In this document: one piece after another, positions 43,575 through 52,944 of the stretch
Layout of the letters: every line of letters begins with the position of its first letter
How positions within the stretch are numbered: position 1 is the first letter of the stretch
Origin: an uncultured Dysgonomonas sp.
GTDB lineage: Bacteria > Bacteroidota > Bacteroidia > Bacteroidales > Dysgonomonadaceae
Length of the DNA: 64,000 bases
Direction of reading: 5' to 3'
NCBI GenBank assembly: GCA_937995835.1
Contig: CALKIV010000025.1
Location: 1 to 64,000 of the forward strand
Made by a program: the position numbers and the translations under genes
Notes under the pieces: generated by a model
Databases searched by the model: none
What the model saw: only the letters and a program-made list of their open reading frames with translations
What the model was told of the DNA's origin: nothing

Positions 43575-44966
43575 ATGAAAATATCTCTAACAAACGTTGA
43601 CAAGGTTAATGGTATAATTGAAGTAGACATTACCAAAGAAGATTATCAACCAAAAGTTGATAGTGCGTTGAAAACATTCCGCAAGAAAGCTAATGTTCCA
43701 GGGTTTCGCCCAGGTCAAGTACCTCTTGGAATGATCAACAAAATGTATGGTAAATCTATCCTTGCTGACGAAATCAACAAACTTGTAGGAGAGAGCATAT
43801 ATACATATATAAGAGAAAATAAATTAAATATACTTGGTGAGCCACTTCCTAACGAAGAAAAACAACAAGAAATAGATTTCGACAAAGACGAAAACTTCTC
43901 TTTCTTCTTCGACATCGCTATGGCGCCAGAAGTTAGCTTGAAACTAAGCAAAAAAGATAAAGCACCATTCTATAACATCGAAGTAAACGATGAAATGGTG
44001 GACAAGCAAATCCAAGCCTACAAAGGAAACTTTGGAAAATATGACAAGGTTGAGGAAGAGGCTAAAGAAACTGATCTACTAAGAGGACGCATTTCTGAAC
44101 TTGCTAATGGCAAAGTGAAAGAAGGTGGAATCACTGTAGAAGAAGGTGTGATCATGCCATCATATATCAAAGATGAAGAAGAAAAAGCAAAATTCATTGG
44201 AGCGAAAGCTGGTGCAACCATAACTTTCAACCCTGGAAAAGCTTATGATGGAAATGAAGCAGAGTTGGCTTCTCTTCTACAAATGAAAAAAGAAGAAATG
44301 ACTGCATTGCCTGCTGAATTCAGCTTTGAAATCAATGAAATCACTCGATATAAAGAAGCTGAACTGAACGACGAACTGTTTGAAAAAGTGTTTGGAAAAG
44401 ACAATGTAAAAACAGAAGAAGAGTTCATCAACAAGGTAAGAGAGACTATCCAAGCTCAATTTGGACCGGATAGCGAATATAAATTCATTCTTGATGTTAA
44501 AGAACTATTGTTCGAAAAAGCTGGAGAATTGACATTCCCTTCAGAGTTCTTGAAGAGATGGATGCTTCACTCAGACGAAAGCAGAGATGCTGCTGAGCTA
44601 GAAGAGTCTTTCCCATTGATCGAAAAAGACTTAAAGTTCCATTTGATAAAAGAACAAATAGCCAAAGATAACGACATCAAGGTAGAGCAAGAAGACTTGA
44701 AAGAAATAGCTATGGAAGCAGCTCAAGCTCAATTTGCACAATATGGTATGATGGGTATGCCAGCTGAAATGGTTGAAAATTATGCTAACGAATTGCTGAA
44801 AGGTGAGGAAAATGTTCGCAATATGTTTGACCGTGCAATGGAGAAAAAAATATCTGCAGTATTGAAAGATAAAATCACGGTAGAAGAGAAGGTAATTTCT
44901 CTAGATGATTTCAGAGCTTTCTTCGAAACAGAAGAAGATAAAGCAGCAAAAGCAGAAGAGAAATAA
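43575..44966 (+). CDS. tig: Trigger factor
   Basis: Trigger factor (463 residues) meets nascent chains at the ribosome. The N-terminal ribosome-binding signature is GFRPGQVP near 43-50 (the family's GFRxGxxP). The middle peptidyl-prolyl isomerase region (about 155-250) has weak conservation, as usual in Bacteroidetes. A long helical C-terminal domain runs from about 265. It is upstream of clpP and clpX in the classic tig-clpP-clpX order but has its own promoter and terminator. Confidence 0.94.
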   Translation: MKISLTNVDKVNGIIEVDITKEDYQPKVDSALKTFRKKANVPGFRPGQVPLGMINKMYGKSILADEINKLVGESIYTYIRENKLNILGEPLPNEEKQQEIDFDKDENFSFFFDIAMAPEVSLKLSKKDKAPFYNIEVNDEMVDKQIQAYKGNFGKYDKVEEEAKETDLLRGRISELANGKVKEGGITVEEGVIMPSYIKDEEEKAKFIGAKAGATITFNPGKAYDGNEAELASLLQMKKEEMTALPAEFSFEINEITRYKEAELNDELFEKVFGKDNVKTEEEFINKVRETIQAQFGPDSEYKFILDVKELLFEKAGELTFPSEFLKRWMLHSDESRDAAELEESFPLIEKDLKFHLIKEQIAKDNDIKVEQEDLKEIAMEAAQAQFAQYGMMGMPAEMVENYANELLKGEENVRNMFDRAMEKKISAVLKDKITVEEKVISLDDFRAFFETEEDKAAKAEEK

Positions 44967-44990
44967 TATATTCTCACTACTGAATAAAAT

Positions 44991-45026
44991 AAAAAAACGG
45001 GCGATAGTATGTTCTCCCGTTTTTTT
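44991..45026 (+). terminator. Terminator after tig
   Basis: AAAAAAACGGG (44991-45001) pairs perfectly with CCCGTTTTTTT (45016-45026), 14-nt loop, strong T-run. Confidence 0.9.
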
Positions 45027-45092
45027 ATGTCCTATATTGAAGAATTTAAAAGTTAAAATCAATAAAGGTTGCGACTTGTAATCTCTTATTAT

Positions 45093-45100
45093 TATATTTG
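45093..45100 (+). promoter_or_regulatory. -7 element of the clpP promoter
   Basis: TATATTTG matches TAnnTTTG; a partial TTG lies 21 nt upstream at 45069-45071. The predicted clpP leader is about 125 nt and contains two hairpins. Confidence 0.5.
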
Positions 45101-45122
45101 TTCGGATATAAAAAAATCTAAT

Positions 45123-45169
45123 GGCTCAAACAATGTTGTGAGTCTTTTTGTTGATATTTTTAGATCAAC
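45123..45169 (+). other. Hairpins in the clpP leader
   Basis: GGCTCA (45123-45128) pairs with TGAGTC (45139-45144) with one G-T pair and is followed by TTTTT (45145-45149), a weak terminator-like form. GTTGAT (45150-45155) then pairs with ATCAAC (45164-45169). Both are short; function is not established. Confidence 0.35.
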
Positions 45170-45232
45170 GAATGTGTTAACAACACGGATTACTATTGAT
45201 TATTTAAACAAATTCACTAAATTCATATCAAA

Positions 45233-45907
45233 ATGAATAACGATTTTAGAAAATTTGCAACAAAGCATTTAGGCATGAATGGCCTTGCATTAGACCAATA
45301 TGCAGGGATTACCAGTAGCTATATTTCTCCTACGATTATTGAAGAACGTCAACTAAACGTTGCTCAGATGGATGTGTTCTCCCGATTGATGATGGACCGT
45401 ATTATTTTTCTGGGAACACAAGTAGATGATTATACAGCTAATGTGATTCAAGCTCAATTATTATATTTAGATTCTGCCGATTCGGGCAAAGATATTTCTA
45501 TTTATATCAACTCTCCGGGGGGATCAGTATATGCCGGTTACGGTATATATGACACCATGCAGTTTATCAGCAGTGATGTGTCTACAATATGTACCGGGAT
45601 GGCAGCTTCTATGGCTGCGGTGTTGCTTGTAGCAGGTGAGAAAGGCAAGCGTTTTGCTCTTAAACACTCACGTGTGATGATTCATCAACCACTAGGTGGG
45701 GCACAAGGGCAAGCATCTGATATAGAAATCACAGCTCGTGAAATAGGCAAGGTGAAAAAAGAACTTTATACCATCATTTCCGATCATTCAGGGAAACCGA
45801 TTGAAGAAGTGGAAAGAGATGCCGATCGTGACTATTGGATGACTTCTTCCGAAGCTCTCGAGTATGGTATGATCGATAAAGTAATGATTAAAGAACCCAA
45901 AAAATAA
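45233..45907 (+). CDS. clpP: ATP-dependent Clp protease proteolytic subunit
   Basis: ClpP (224 residues) is the serine protease chamber. Catalytic Ser-126 lies in CTGMAASMAAVLL and His-151 in RVMIHQPLGG; the oxyanion-loop SPGGSVYAGYGI is present. The sequence is normal for the phylum. clpX begins 31 bp downstream and is surely co-transcribed. Confidence 0.97.
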   Translation: MNNDFRKFATKHLGMNGLALDQYAGITSSYISPTIIEERQLNVAQMDVFSRLMMDRIIFLGTQVDDYTANVIQAQLLYLDSADSGKDISIYINSPGGSVYAGYGIYDTMQFISSDVSTICTGMAASMAAVLLVAGEKGKRFALKHSRVMIHQPLGGAQGQASDIEITAREIGKVKKELYTIISDHSGKPIEEVERDADRDYWMTSSEALEYGMIDKVMIKEPKK

Positions 45908-45938
45908 TTTGCAAGCAGAAGAGTTTGTAAATCGCTGA

Positions 45939-47189
45939 ATGAGTAAGAAGAACGAAAATAAGGGCCATTGCAGTTTTTGCGGACGTGGCGATAAAGACGT
46001 GAATATGCTTATTTCGGGACTTTCTGCCGATATTTGCGATAGCTGTGCCGAACAAGCATATACCATTATAAAAGAAAATCTAGATTCTAAGAAAAAAGGA
46101 AATAGCAGTCATGGCTTAGAAAAATCAAAACTGCCAACTCCGATACAGATTAACGAGTACCTTGATCAATATGTTATAGGTCAAAATAGTGCTAAGAAGC
46201 ACCTCTCGGTGGCTGTATACAATCACTATAAAAGAATCATGCAAGATGCTACTGATGATGTGGAAATCGAAAAATCGAACATCATCATGGTAGGACCTAC
46301 CGGAACAGGGAAAACATTACTGGCACGGACTATTGCCAAGATGTTGGAAGTTCCGTTTGCTATCGTTGATGCTACCGTATTGACGGAGGCTGGCTATGTG
46401 GGCGAAGACATCGAAAGCATCTTGACAAGACTGTTGCAGGCATCTGACTACAATGTGGATGCTTCTGAGCGAGGAATCGTATTTATAGATGAAATAGATA
46501 AGATAGCTCGTAAAGGCGACAATCCTTCCATCACAAGAGATGTGAGTGGAGAGGGTGTGCAGCAAGGATTATTGAAATTGCTAGAGGGATCGGTGATCAA
46601 CGTGCCGCCACAAGGAGGACGTAAACACCCTGACCAAAAAATGATAGCCGTGAACACTAAAAATATATTGTTCATCTGTGGAGGTGCATTCGATGGCATA
46701 GAGCGCAAAATAGCTCAAAGGCTAAACACCAGAGTGGTGGGCTATGCATCGGCTAAGAACAAAGAGCAAATAGATAGGGAAAACCTATTACAGTATATCT
46801 CTCCTCAAGACCTGAAGTCATTTGGATTGATTCCTGAAATAATAGGACGTTTGCCAATATTGACTTATTTGGACAATCTGGACAGAGCAACATTAAGAAG
46901 AATCTTGACAGAACCAAAGAATTCGATCATCAAGCAATATAATAAACTGTTCGAAATGGATGGTGTAAAATTGTCTTTCGATGACAATGTGTTTGAATAT
47001 ATTGTCGACAAAGCAGTGGAATATAAACTTGGAGCTCGAGGACTGCGTTCAATCGTAGAGGCCATCATGATGGAGGCTATGTATACCATACCATCATCGA
47101 AAGAAAAGAGTTTTTCTATCGATGTTAAATATGCTGAAGAACAGCTCGAAAAGTCAAACTTAGGCAGATTAAAACATGCTTTAGCTTAA
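45939..47189 (+). CDS. clpX: ClpX unfoldase
   Basis: ClpX (416 residues) is the AAA+ unfoldase partner of ClpP. The N-terminal zinc domain has Cys-11, Cys-14, Cys-33 and Cys-36. Walker A is GPTGTGKT at 119-126 and Walker B is in GIVFIDEIDKIA near 180. The pore loop and a RxxGARGLRS sensor-2 motif (LGARGLRSIVE) are intact. Directly follows clpP. Confidence 0.97.
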   Translation: MSKKNENKGHCSFCGRGDKDVNMLISGLSADICDSCAEQAYTIIKENLDSKKKGNSSHGLEKSKLPTPIQINEYLDQYVIGQNSAKKHLSVAVYNHYKRIMQDATDDVEIEKSNIIMVGPTGTGKTLLARTIAKMLEVPFAIVDATVLTEAGYVGEDIESILTRLLQASDYNVDASERGIVFIDEIDKIARKGDNPSITRDVSGEGVQQGLLKLLEGSVINVPPQGGRKHPDQKMIAVNTKNILFICGGAFDGIERKIAQRLNTRVVGYASAKNKEQIDRENLLQYISPQDLKSFGLIPEIIGRLPILTYLDNLDRATLRRILTEPKNSIIKQYNKLFEMDGVKLSFDDNVFEYIVDKAVEYKLGARGLRSIVEAIMMEAMYTIPSSKEKSFSIDVKYAEEQLEKSNLGRLKHALA

Positions 47190-47291
47190 AAAAAACACTA
47201 TCTTGATAATTAAGATAGATTTTGAGTAGAGTTTTTCTACCTTTTTCTATACTTATTACCTGTAAAGGTGTTTGTGATACTTAGATGAGTT

Positions 47292-49475
47292 ATGAGTGAA
47301 AAAAAAGATATATTAACAGAGGCATTAAAAAAACATTTTGGCTTTGACACCTTCAAGGGCAACCAAAAGGCTATTGTTCAAAACGTATTGGACAAGAAGG
47401 ATACTTTTGTGTTGATGCCCACTGGTGGTGGCAAGTCTTTATGTTATCAATTGCCGGCACTCATGATGGAGGGAACGGCTTTGATCATTTCTCCACTCAT
47501 CGCTTTGATGAAAAATCAAGTAGATGCAATCAGAGGATTTAGCCAAGATGACTCTGTGGCTCACTTCATAAACTCGTCGTTGACGAAAGCAGCAGTGACA
47601 CAAGCTAAGCAAGATATTTTGGCTAATAAAACAAAGTTACTATATTGCGCCCCCGAATCGCTGACGCGCGATGATATAGTGGAACTTTTGAAGCAGATAA
47701 AGATCTCGTTTTATGCTATAGACGAAGCTCACTGTATTTCGGAATGGGGGCATGACTTCCGTCCTGAGTACAGACGAATAAGACCTATTGTCAACGAGAT
47801 AGGGAAAAGTCCATTAATAGCACTGACTGCTACTGCCACACCAAAAGTGCAGGTAGATATTCAGAAAAATCTGGATATGGTTGGTGCAGACGTTTTTAAA
47901 GCCTCTTTTAATAGAGACAACCTTTACTATGAAGTGAAGGCTAAGACGAAAGATGTAGACAAAGACATCATCAAACTGATAAAATCTAAAGCAGGAAAAT
48001 CAGGAATCGTTTATTGCCTAAGCAGACGTAAAGTGGAAGAGTTTGCAGAAATTTTGCAAACAAACAATATAAATGCATTACCTTACCATGCCGGACTAGA
48101 TCAAGCCACAAGAGCGGCCAATCAAGATGCTTTCTTGATGGAGAAAACCGATGTTATTGTGGCAACAATAGCCTTTGGTATGGGGATAGACAAGCCCGAT
48201 GTGAGGTTTGTGGTGCATTATGATATGCCAAAAAGTCTTGAGGGATACTATCAAGAAACCGGACGTGCAGGAAGAGATGGTGGAGAGGGCAGATGTGTGG
48301 CTTTCTACGACAGCAAGGACTTGCAGAAGCTAGAAAAATTTATGCAAGGGAAGCCAGTGGCCGAACAAGAAATAGGTAAACAGCTTCTTGCCGAAACTGC
48401 CAACTATGCCGAGACTGCCATGTGCCGGAAGAAAGTATTACTTCACTACTTTGGCGAAAAGTATGAAGAACCAAATTGTGGTCATTGTGATAATTGTAAC
48501 AACCCTAAAAAGCAAGTGGAAGCAAAAGAACTATTAGCAACTGCCATAGAGGCTATACAGGAGCTGAAAGGCAAATTTAAGACAGAATATGTAATCAATG
48601 TACTGATGGGTGTAGAAACATCAGAAATAGAGACATATGGTCATATAGATCTTGAAATTTTTGGAACAGGACAAGGCGAAAGCGAAGAAACATGGAGTGC
48701 TGTAATCAATCAAGCCATTGTGGCCGGATATCTGGAAAAAGATATTGAGAATTATGGAATCCTTTCTGTATCCAAAAAAGGAAAGAGCTTCTTCAAAAAT
48801 CCGACATCATTCAAAATAGTGATGGACGAGGAAGAAGAAGAAATGGAAGATCTGGATGAGATGAGTATGAAGGGAGGAGGTTCGGCTTCCGATCCCGTGT
48901 TGTTCTCCATCATGAAGGATCTTAGAAAAAAGATGGCTAAGAAGCTCGATGTGCCACCCTATGTGATATTCCAAGACCCTTCGTTAGAGTCTATGGCTAC
49001 CCTTTATCCTATTACGATCGAAGAGTTGCAAAACATTCCTGGAGTGGGTGCAGGTAAAGCCAAGCGATACGGAGCAGAGTTTTTGGAGGTCATCAAACGA
49101 CATGTAGAAGAGAACGAGATTGAGCGTCCGGAAGACATGCGTGTGAAGACTGTTGCCAACAAGTCGAAGATGAAAGTGGAAATCGTACAGGCTATCGACC
49201 GCAAGGTTGCGCTAGATGATTTGGCTGAATCTAAGGGAATGGAATTCTCTGAATTGCTTGATGAGGTGGAGTCAATTGTGTTTTCAGGAACTAAAATCAA
49301 TATCGACTACTTCATCAGAGAGGTGATAGACGAAGACAGCATCGAGGATATTTTCCTTTATTTTCAAGAAGCCGACTCGGATAGCCTAAGTGATGCCGTA
49401 GAAGAGTTAGGAATGTATTCGGAAGAAGAAATCAGATTAGTCAGAGTCAAATTCTTATCTGACATGGCAAATTGA
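47292..49475 (+). CDS. recQ: ATP-dependent DNA helicase RecQ
   Basis: RecQ (727 residues) unwinds DNA 3'-5' in recombination and repair. Helicase motifs: PTGGGKSLCYQLPAL near 43, DEAHCISEWGHDFRPEY from Asp-144, ATATP, and YQETGRAGRDG. A zinc-binding RQC part follows (Cys near 378 and CGHCDNC near 394-400), then a winged helix and an HRDC domain (about 535-610). About 100 acidic residues beyond HRDC make it longer than the roughly 610-residue E. coli protein. Confidence 0.95.
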   Translation: MSEKKDILTEALKKHFGFDTFKGNQKAIVQNVLDKKDTFVLMPTGGGKSLCYQLPALMMEGTALIISPLIALMKNQVDAIRGFSQDDSVAHFINSSLTKAAVTQAKQDILANKTKLLYCAPESLTRDDIVELLKQIKISFYAIDEAHCISEWGHDFRPEYRRIRPIVNEIGKSPLIALTATATPKVQVDIQKNLDMVGADVFKASFNRDNLYYEVKAKTKDVDKDIIKLIKSKAGKSGIVYCLSRRKVEEFAEILQTNNINALPYHAGLDQATRAANQDAFLMEKTDVIVATIAFGMGIDKPDVRFVVHYDMPKSLEGYYQETGRAGRDGGEGRCVAFYDSKDLQKLEKFMQGKPVAEQEIGKQLLAETANYAETAMCRKKVLLHYFGEKYEEPNCGHCDNCNNPKKQVEAKELLATAIEAIQELKGKFKTEYVINVLMGVETSEIETYGHIDLEIFGTGQGESEETWSAVINQAIVAGYLEKDIENYGILSVSKKGKSFFKNPTSFKIVMDEEEEEMEDLDEMSMKGGGSASDPVLFSIMKDLRKKMAKKLDVPPYVIFQDPSLESMATLYPITIEELQNIPGVGAGKAKRYGAEFLEVIKRHVEENEIERPEDMRVKTVANKSKMKVEIVQAIDRKVALDDLAESKGMEFSELLDEVESIVFSGTKINIDYFIREVIDEDSIEDIFLYFQEADSDSLSDAVEELGMYSEEEIRLVRVKFLSDMAN

Positions 49476-49564
49476 TCATAATATAATTTTTATATAGATA
49501 GCACAGCTTTTGTATTCACTTGCAAAAGCTGTTGTCTTTATTAGGCAAGAATATATCAATCAAA

Positions 49565-50029
49565 ATGAAAGAGACAAAAAGAGCAATATTTCCGGGAACT
49601 TTCGATCCTTTCACCATCGGACACGACTCACTTGTGAAGCGTGCATTGCATATTGCAGACGAAATCGTGATCGCCATTGGGATAAACGATACTAAGAAAA
49701 CCTACTTTACGCTGGAGAAACGAATAGAAATGATTAAGCAGATCTATGAAGACGATCAGCGAGTGTCGGTCATGGCTTACAACTCTTTGACCGTCGACTT
49801 TGCTAAGGAGGTGGGAGCAACGCTCATTATTCGAGGTATCAGAACGATCAATGATTTTGAATACGAAAAAACAATTGCAGATATGAATCGTACAATTGCA
49901 GGTGTGGAGACTGTGATCTTATTTACAGAGCCAGAATTGACTCATATTAGTTCTACTATTGTACGCGAATTGCTCAGATTTGGACACGATGTTTCTAAAT
50001 TTGTGCCTGAAAAAATTAAATTGGGCTAA
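49565..50029 (+). CDS. coaD: Phosphopantetheine adenylyltransferase
   Basis: CoaD (154 residues) makes dephospho-CoA from phosphopantetheine and ATP. The nucleotidyltransferase motif FPGTFDPFTIGHDSLV (T/HxGH type) starts near residue 9, and the second motif HISSTIVRELL is near the end. The start at 49565 gives the normal length; an in-frame ATG at 49520 would add 15 residues foreign to the family. Confidence 0.95.
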   Translation: MKETKRAIFPGTFDPFTIGHDSLVKRALHIADEIVIAIGINDTKKTYFTLEKRIEMIKQIYEDDQRVSVMAYNSLTVDFAKEVGATLIIRGIRTINDFEYEKTIADMNRTIAGVETVILFTEPELTHISSTIVRELLRFGHDVSKFVPEKIKLG

Positions 50030-50137
50030 ATCCTTCAAAAGTATTTGTCTATCTTTATGAGTGAAATAAAAAATGGTCACCATAAAATGAGCGACAAGCT
50101 TTAAAGAACACCTTGTAATCAAGAGAAAATATTACAC

Positions 50138-51745
50138 ATGAAGAAAAAAATGATCACTATACTTTGTCTGTGTCTAGTGGCAACGATCAGTTGTGCACAG
50201 CAGTCAAGGTTCTCTGACGAAAGCATCAAACTGTTAAAGACTTTGCAGTATATCGAAAACATGTATGTGGATACGATTGACAAACCGAAGTATGTGGAGG
50301 ATGTAGTCAAAAATATGTTGACTTATTTAGACCCACATTCTACCTACATCAGCGCAAAAGATGTAAGAGCAATGGAAGAGCCCTTGGAAGGTAATTTTGA
50401 TGGCATCGGAATAGCTTTTAACATGATGACGGATACGCTGTATGTCATTGAGGCAATAGCAGGAGGCCCGTCCGAAAAAGTAGGCATCAGAGCTGGTGAT
50501 AAAATCATTTATGTAGAAGATGTATTGATTGCAGGAGTTGACAAACCCAACAATGAAATCATCAAAATGCTGAAAGGCAAAAAAGGCACAAAGGTGAATG
50601 TGAGGGTGCTGAGAAAGGGAGAGGATGATTTATTGACCTTTACCATTACTAGAGGCAAGATACCTATCTATAGCCTTGATGCAGCCTATATGGTGGATGA
50701 GCATACGGGCTATATCAAATTGAGCCGTTTTGGGGCTACCACTTATGAGGAGTTTAAGAAAGCATATAAAGATATGCAAAAGAAAGGAATGAAAAACCTG
50801 ATCCTCGACTTGGAAAATAATGGGGGAGGCTACCTCTCGGCGTCGATAGATATTGCCAAAGAAATGCTTGGGAAGGATGAGCTCATTGTTTACACGAAGG
50901 GTACAAGTCACCCAAAGAAAGATGAAAAGGCAGACGGATCAGGTGATCTGAAAGAAGGTAAATTGGTGGTAATGATCAACGAAGGTTCGGCATCGGCAAG
51001 CGAAATTGTGGCAGGGGCTATTCAAGACCAAGATAGAGGAATATTGGTTGGGCGCCGAAGCTTTGGTAAAGGCACTGTACAACGTCCGCTGCCACTGCCC
51101 GATGGGTCATTGATCAGATTGACAGTGGCTCGTTATTATACTCCTACCGGACGCTCTATCCAACGCCCATATCAGGCTGGAAATGTAGAGCAATATGCTA
51201 TTGATTTTGCCGACCGATATAATAAAGGCGAAATGATGCATGCTGATAGTATTCATTTCCCTGATTCGCTGAAGTATAAGACCTTGAAGCATGAGCGTAT
51301 TGTGTATGGTGGTGGAGGCATTATGCCGGATCAATATGTGCCAATTGACACTATGAAATATCCAAAATATTATAGAGAACTCTCTAATAGAGGTGTTTTG
51401 ATAAAGTTGGCTCATAATGAGGTGGATAATCATAGAGATGAGATCAAAGAGAAGTATCCAACTTCGGATGACTTTTATAAGAACTATGCCGTTAGTCAAG
51501 AGATGCTTGATAAGCTGATTGCAGAAGGAGAAAAAGAGAAAGTGGAGCGAAACGATGAGCAATTTGAACAAGCCAAAGATCAGATGAAAATGATAATAAA
51601 AGCTTTGATTGCAAGGGATGTATACGATGCAGCCACCTCTATAAAAATAGCAAATGACTATAACGATATTTACAAGAAAGCATTAGAGATTGTTAGTGAT
51701 GATGCCCTCTATGACGAATTGTTAAAGAAGGGTAGACAGAAATGA
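50138..51745 (+). CDS. S41-family C-terminal processing peptidase
   Basis: The 535-residue protease has a secretion signal (LVATISCAQ, Cys-19; a lipoprotein form is possible but the box is atypical). A PDZ domain (about 85-165) and the S41 catalytic core follow. The core shows INEGSASASEIVAGAIQDQDRG, with the catalytic Ser within residues 284-288, and Lys-311 in RSFGKGTVQRP. Bacteroidetes have several such CtpA-like enzymes in the periplasm; the substrate is unknown. It is the last core gene before an accessory cassette. Confidence 0.93.
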   Translation: MKKKMITILCLCLVATISCAQQSRFSDESIKLLKTLQYIENMYVDTIDKPKYVEDVVKNMLTYLDPHSTYISAKDVRAMEEPLEGNFDGIGIAFNMMTDTLYVIEAIAGGPSEKVGIRAGDKIIYVEDVLIAGVDKPNNEIIKMLKGKKGTKVNVRVLRKGEDDLLTFTITRGKIPIYSLDAAYMVDEHTGYIKLSRFGATTYEEFKKAYKDMQKKGMKNLILDLENNGGGYLSASIDIAKEMLGKDELIVYTKGTSHPKKDEKADGSGDLKEGKLVVMINEGSASASEIVAGAIQDQDRGILVGRRSFGKGTVQRPLPLPDGSLIRLTVARYYTPTGRSIQRPYQAGNVEQYAIDFADRYNKGEMMHADSIHFPDSLKYKTLKHERIVYGGGGIMPDQYVPIDTMKYPKYYRELSNRGVLIKLAHNEVDNHRDEIKEKYPTSDDFYKNYAVSQEMLDKLIAEGEKEKVERNDEQFEQAKDQMKMIIKALIARDVYDAATSIKIANDYNDIYKKALEIVSDDALYDELLKKGRQK

Positions 51746-51768
51746 TGCTTTGAAGTTGAGATCTATAT

Positions 51769-51802
51769 AAATCCTCAGACAGTGTGTTTGGGGATTTTTT
51801 TT
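51769..51802 (+). terminator. Terminator after the S41 protease; left border of the cassette
   Basis: AAATCCTCA (51769-51777) pairs with TGGGGATTT (51789-51797), nine bp with one G-T pair; T-run to 51802. The segment 51785-51797 is the exact reverse complement of 53288-53300 in the terminator at the other end of the cassette. Confidence 0.8.
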
Positions 51803-51886
51803 GTGAATTGAGTAGTGGATTCTCAAGTATAAAGAGAAATTATTTTTATATTTGGTTTAAATGAGATTTATCTAAATAATGCAAAT

Positions 51887-52456
51887 ATGGAGCTTTTATT
51901 GCAAATAGAAAAGTATGATGATTCTGTAAATGGTGATGGGTTATCTAAGGCAGAGCAAGATGAAATAATAGATCTAATACCTATAGAAGGTGATAAAAAT
52001 ATTAAGGTAGTGAATATTGGTCCAGGAGCTGATGTTTTGGTTATTCTTGCTGTTATAAATTTAGTTGTCGATGTTTTTCTAATAGGCGATAGAGTGATTA
52101 ATGGTATTGATGGCTGGGTCAAACTAGGAAAGAAAATAAAGGGAATATTATCTAATAAAGAATTAGTTTCTGTAGATAATGATGGGGCAACTATGTTGGC
52201 AATAGAGTTTATCTCTAATTATGAGAAAATTACGTCATTGAAGAAGACAGATGAAATGTGTATAAATTTAGCTGATCTAGGAAGCATGATGGGAGAAGCC
52301 TCTACTTTGACTTTAAGACCTCATAACTATTATGTACAGACATATTTGATCAATGATGAGAGCTATTATGTTGTAGGGGTCAAATCGTCAGGTGAGACAA
52401 ATCTTATTAAGTGTTTCGCTTGGAATCAGTATGGAATAATGGAGGTAGATAAATGA
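51887..52456 (+). CDS. Hypothetical protein with one hydrophobic segment
   Basis: Unrecognised 189-residue acidic protein without a signal peptide. A hydrophobic stretch (GPGADVLVILAVINLVVDVFLIG, about 45-68) is followed by an amphipathic DGWVKLGKKIKGIL. The C-terminal half looks strand-rich (NYYVQTYLINDESYYVVGVK). The stop overlaps the start of the following lipoprotein gene by four bases. AT-rich compared with flanking core genes, it belongs to the accessory cassette 51.8-53.3 kb. Confidence 0.7.
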   Translation: MELLLQIEKYDDSVNGDGLSKAEQDEIIDLIPIEGDKNIKVVNIGPGADVLVILAVINLVVDVFLIGDRVINGIDGWVKLGKKIKGILSNKELVSVDNDGATMLAIEFISNYEKITSLKKTDEMCINLADLGSMMGEASTLTLRPHNYYVQTYLINDESYYVVGVKSSGETNLIKCFAWNQYGIMEVDK

Positions 52457-52854
52457 AAAAAATAATCATCATATTAAGTCTATTAGCATTAGTAACAAAT
52501 AGTTGCGACAATCGTGGACAAATTAGAACATATTTTGAAGATTCTACAGGATTAGATTTTCCTCCTTCTGGAAAAGTTATAGAACAAGATGACAATGGTT
52601 TTGCATTAGACTGGTGGTGTTCCGGAGTTATCGAAATGGATACACTTGACTATATGAATATTTTGAATAACATTCAAATGCGTGCCGATTCTTTAATCAT
52701 TGATGAAAATATAACCTATCGTAGGCTCTCTCTGTCAGATTCCGAAACAATCTTCGCTTCTTTTGAAGAGCATCGAGATTCGCATGGGAGGAGATATTGG
52801 CTATCGTTCTATAAGAATAAACGAATGATTAAGTGTTTTTTTGAAAGTATTTAG
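52453..52854 (+). CDS. Hypothetical small lipoprotein
   Basis: Unrecognised 133-residue protein. Leader MKKIIIILSLLALVTNSC places a lipobox-like Cys at 18. The mature part is acidic, with FALDWWCSGVIEMDTLDYMN and a C-terminal FASFEEHRDSHGRRYWLSFY. It is translationally coupled to the upstream gene (ATGA overlap), so the two products probably act together, one in the membrane or cytoplasm, this one likely in the periplasm. Confidence 0.7.
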   Translation: MKKIIIILSLLALVTNSCDNRGQIRTYFEDSTGLDFPPSGKVIEQDDNGFALDWWCSGVIEMDTLDYMNILNNIQMRADSLIIDENITYRRLSLSDSETIFASFEEHRDSHGRRYWLSFYKNKRMIKCFFESI

Positions 52855-52944
52855 ATGATAAGGGGAGAATGTACAAGTTTCATCTGTATGTATTTAAGCT
52901 TTGCGATATAAGACCAAAATATAAAATATTAGCTTTATAAGACA

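Noticed and set aside
51915..51960. EF-hand-like loop in the hypothetical protein at 51887
   Set aside because: DDSVNGDGLSKAEQ looks similar but the acidic positions are out of register with a true calcium loop.
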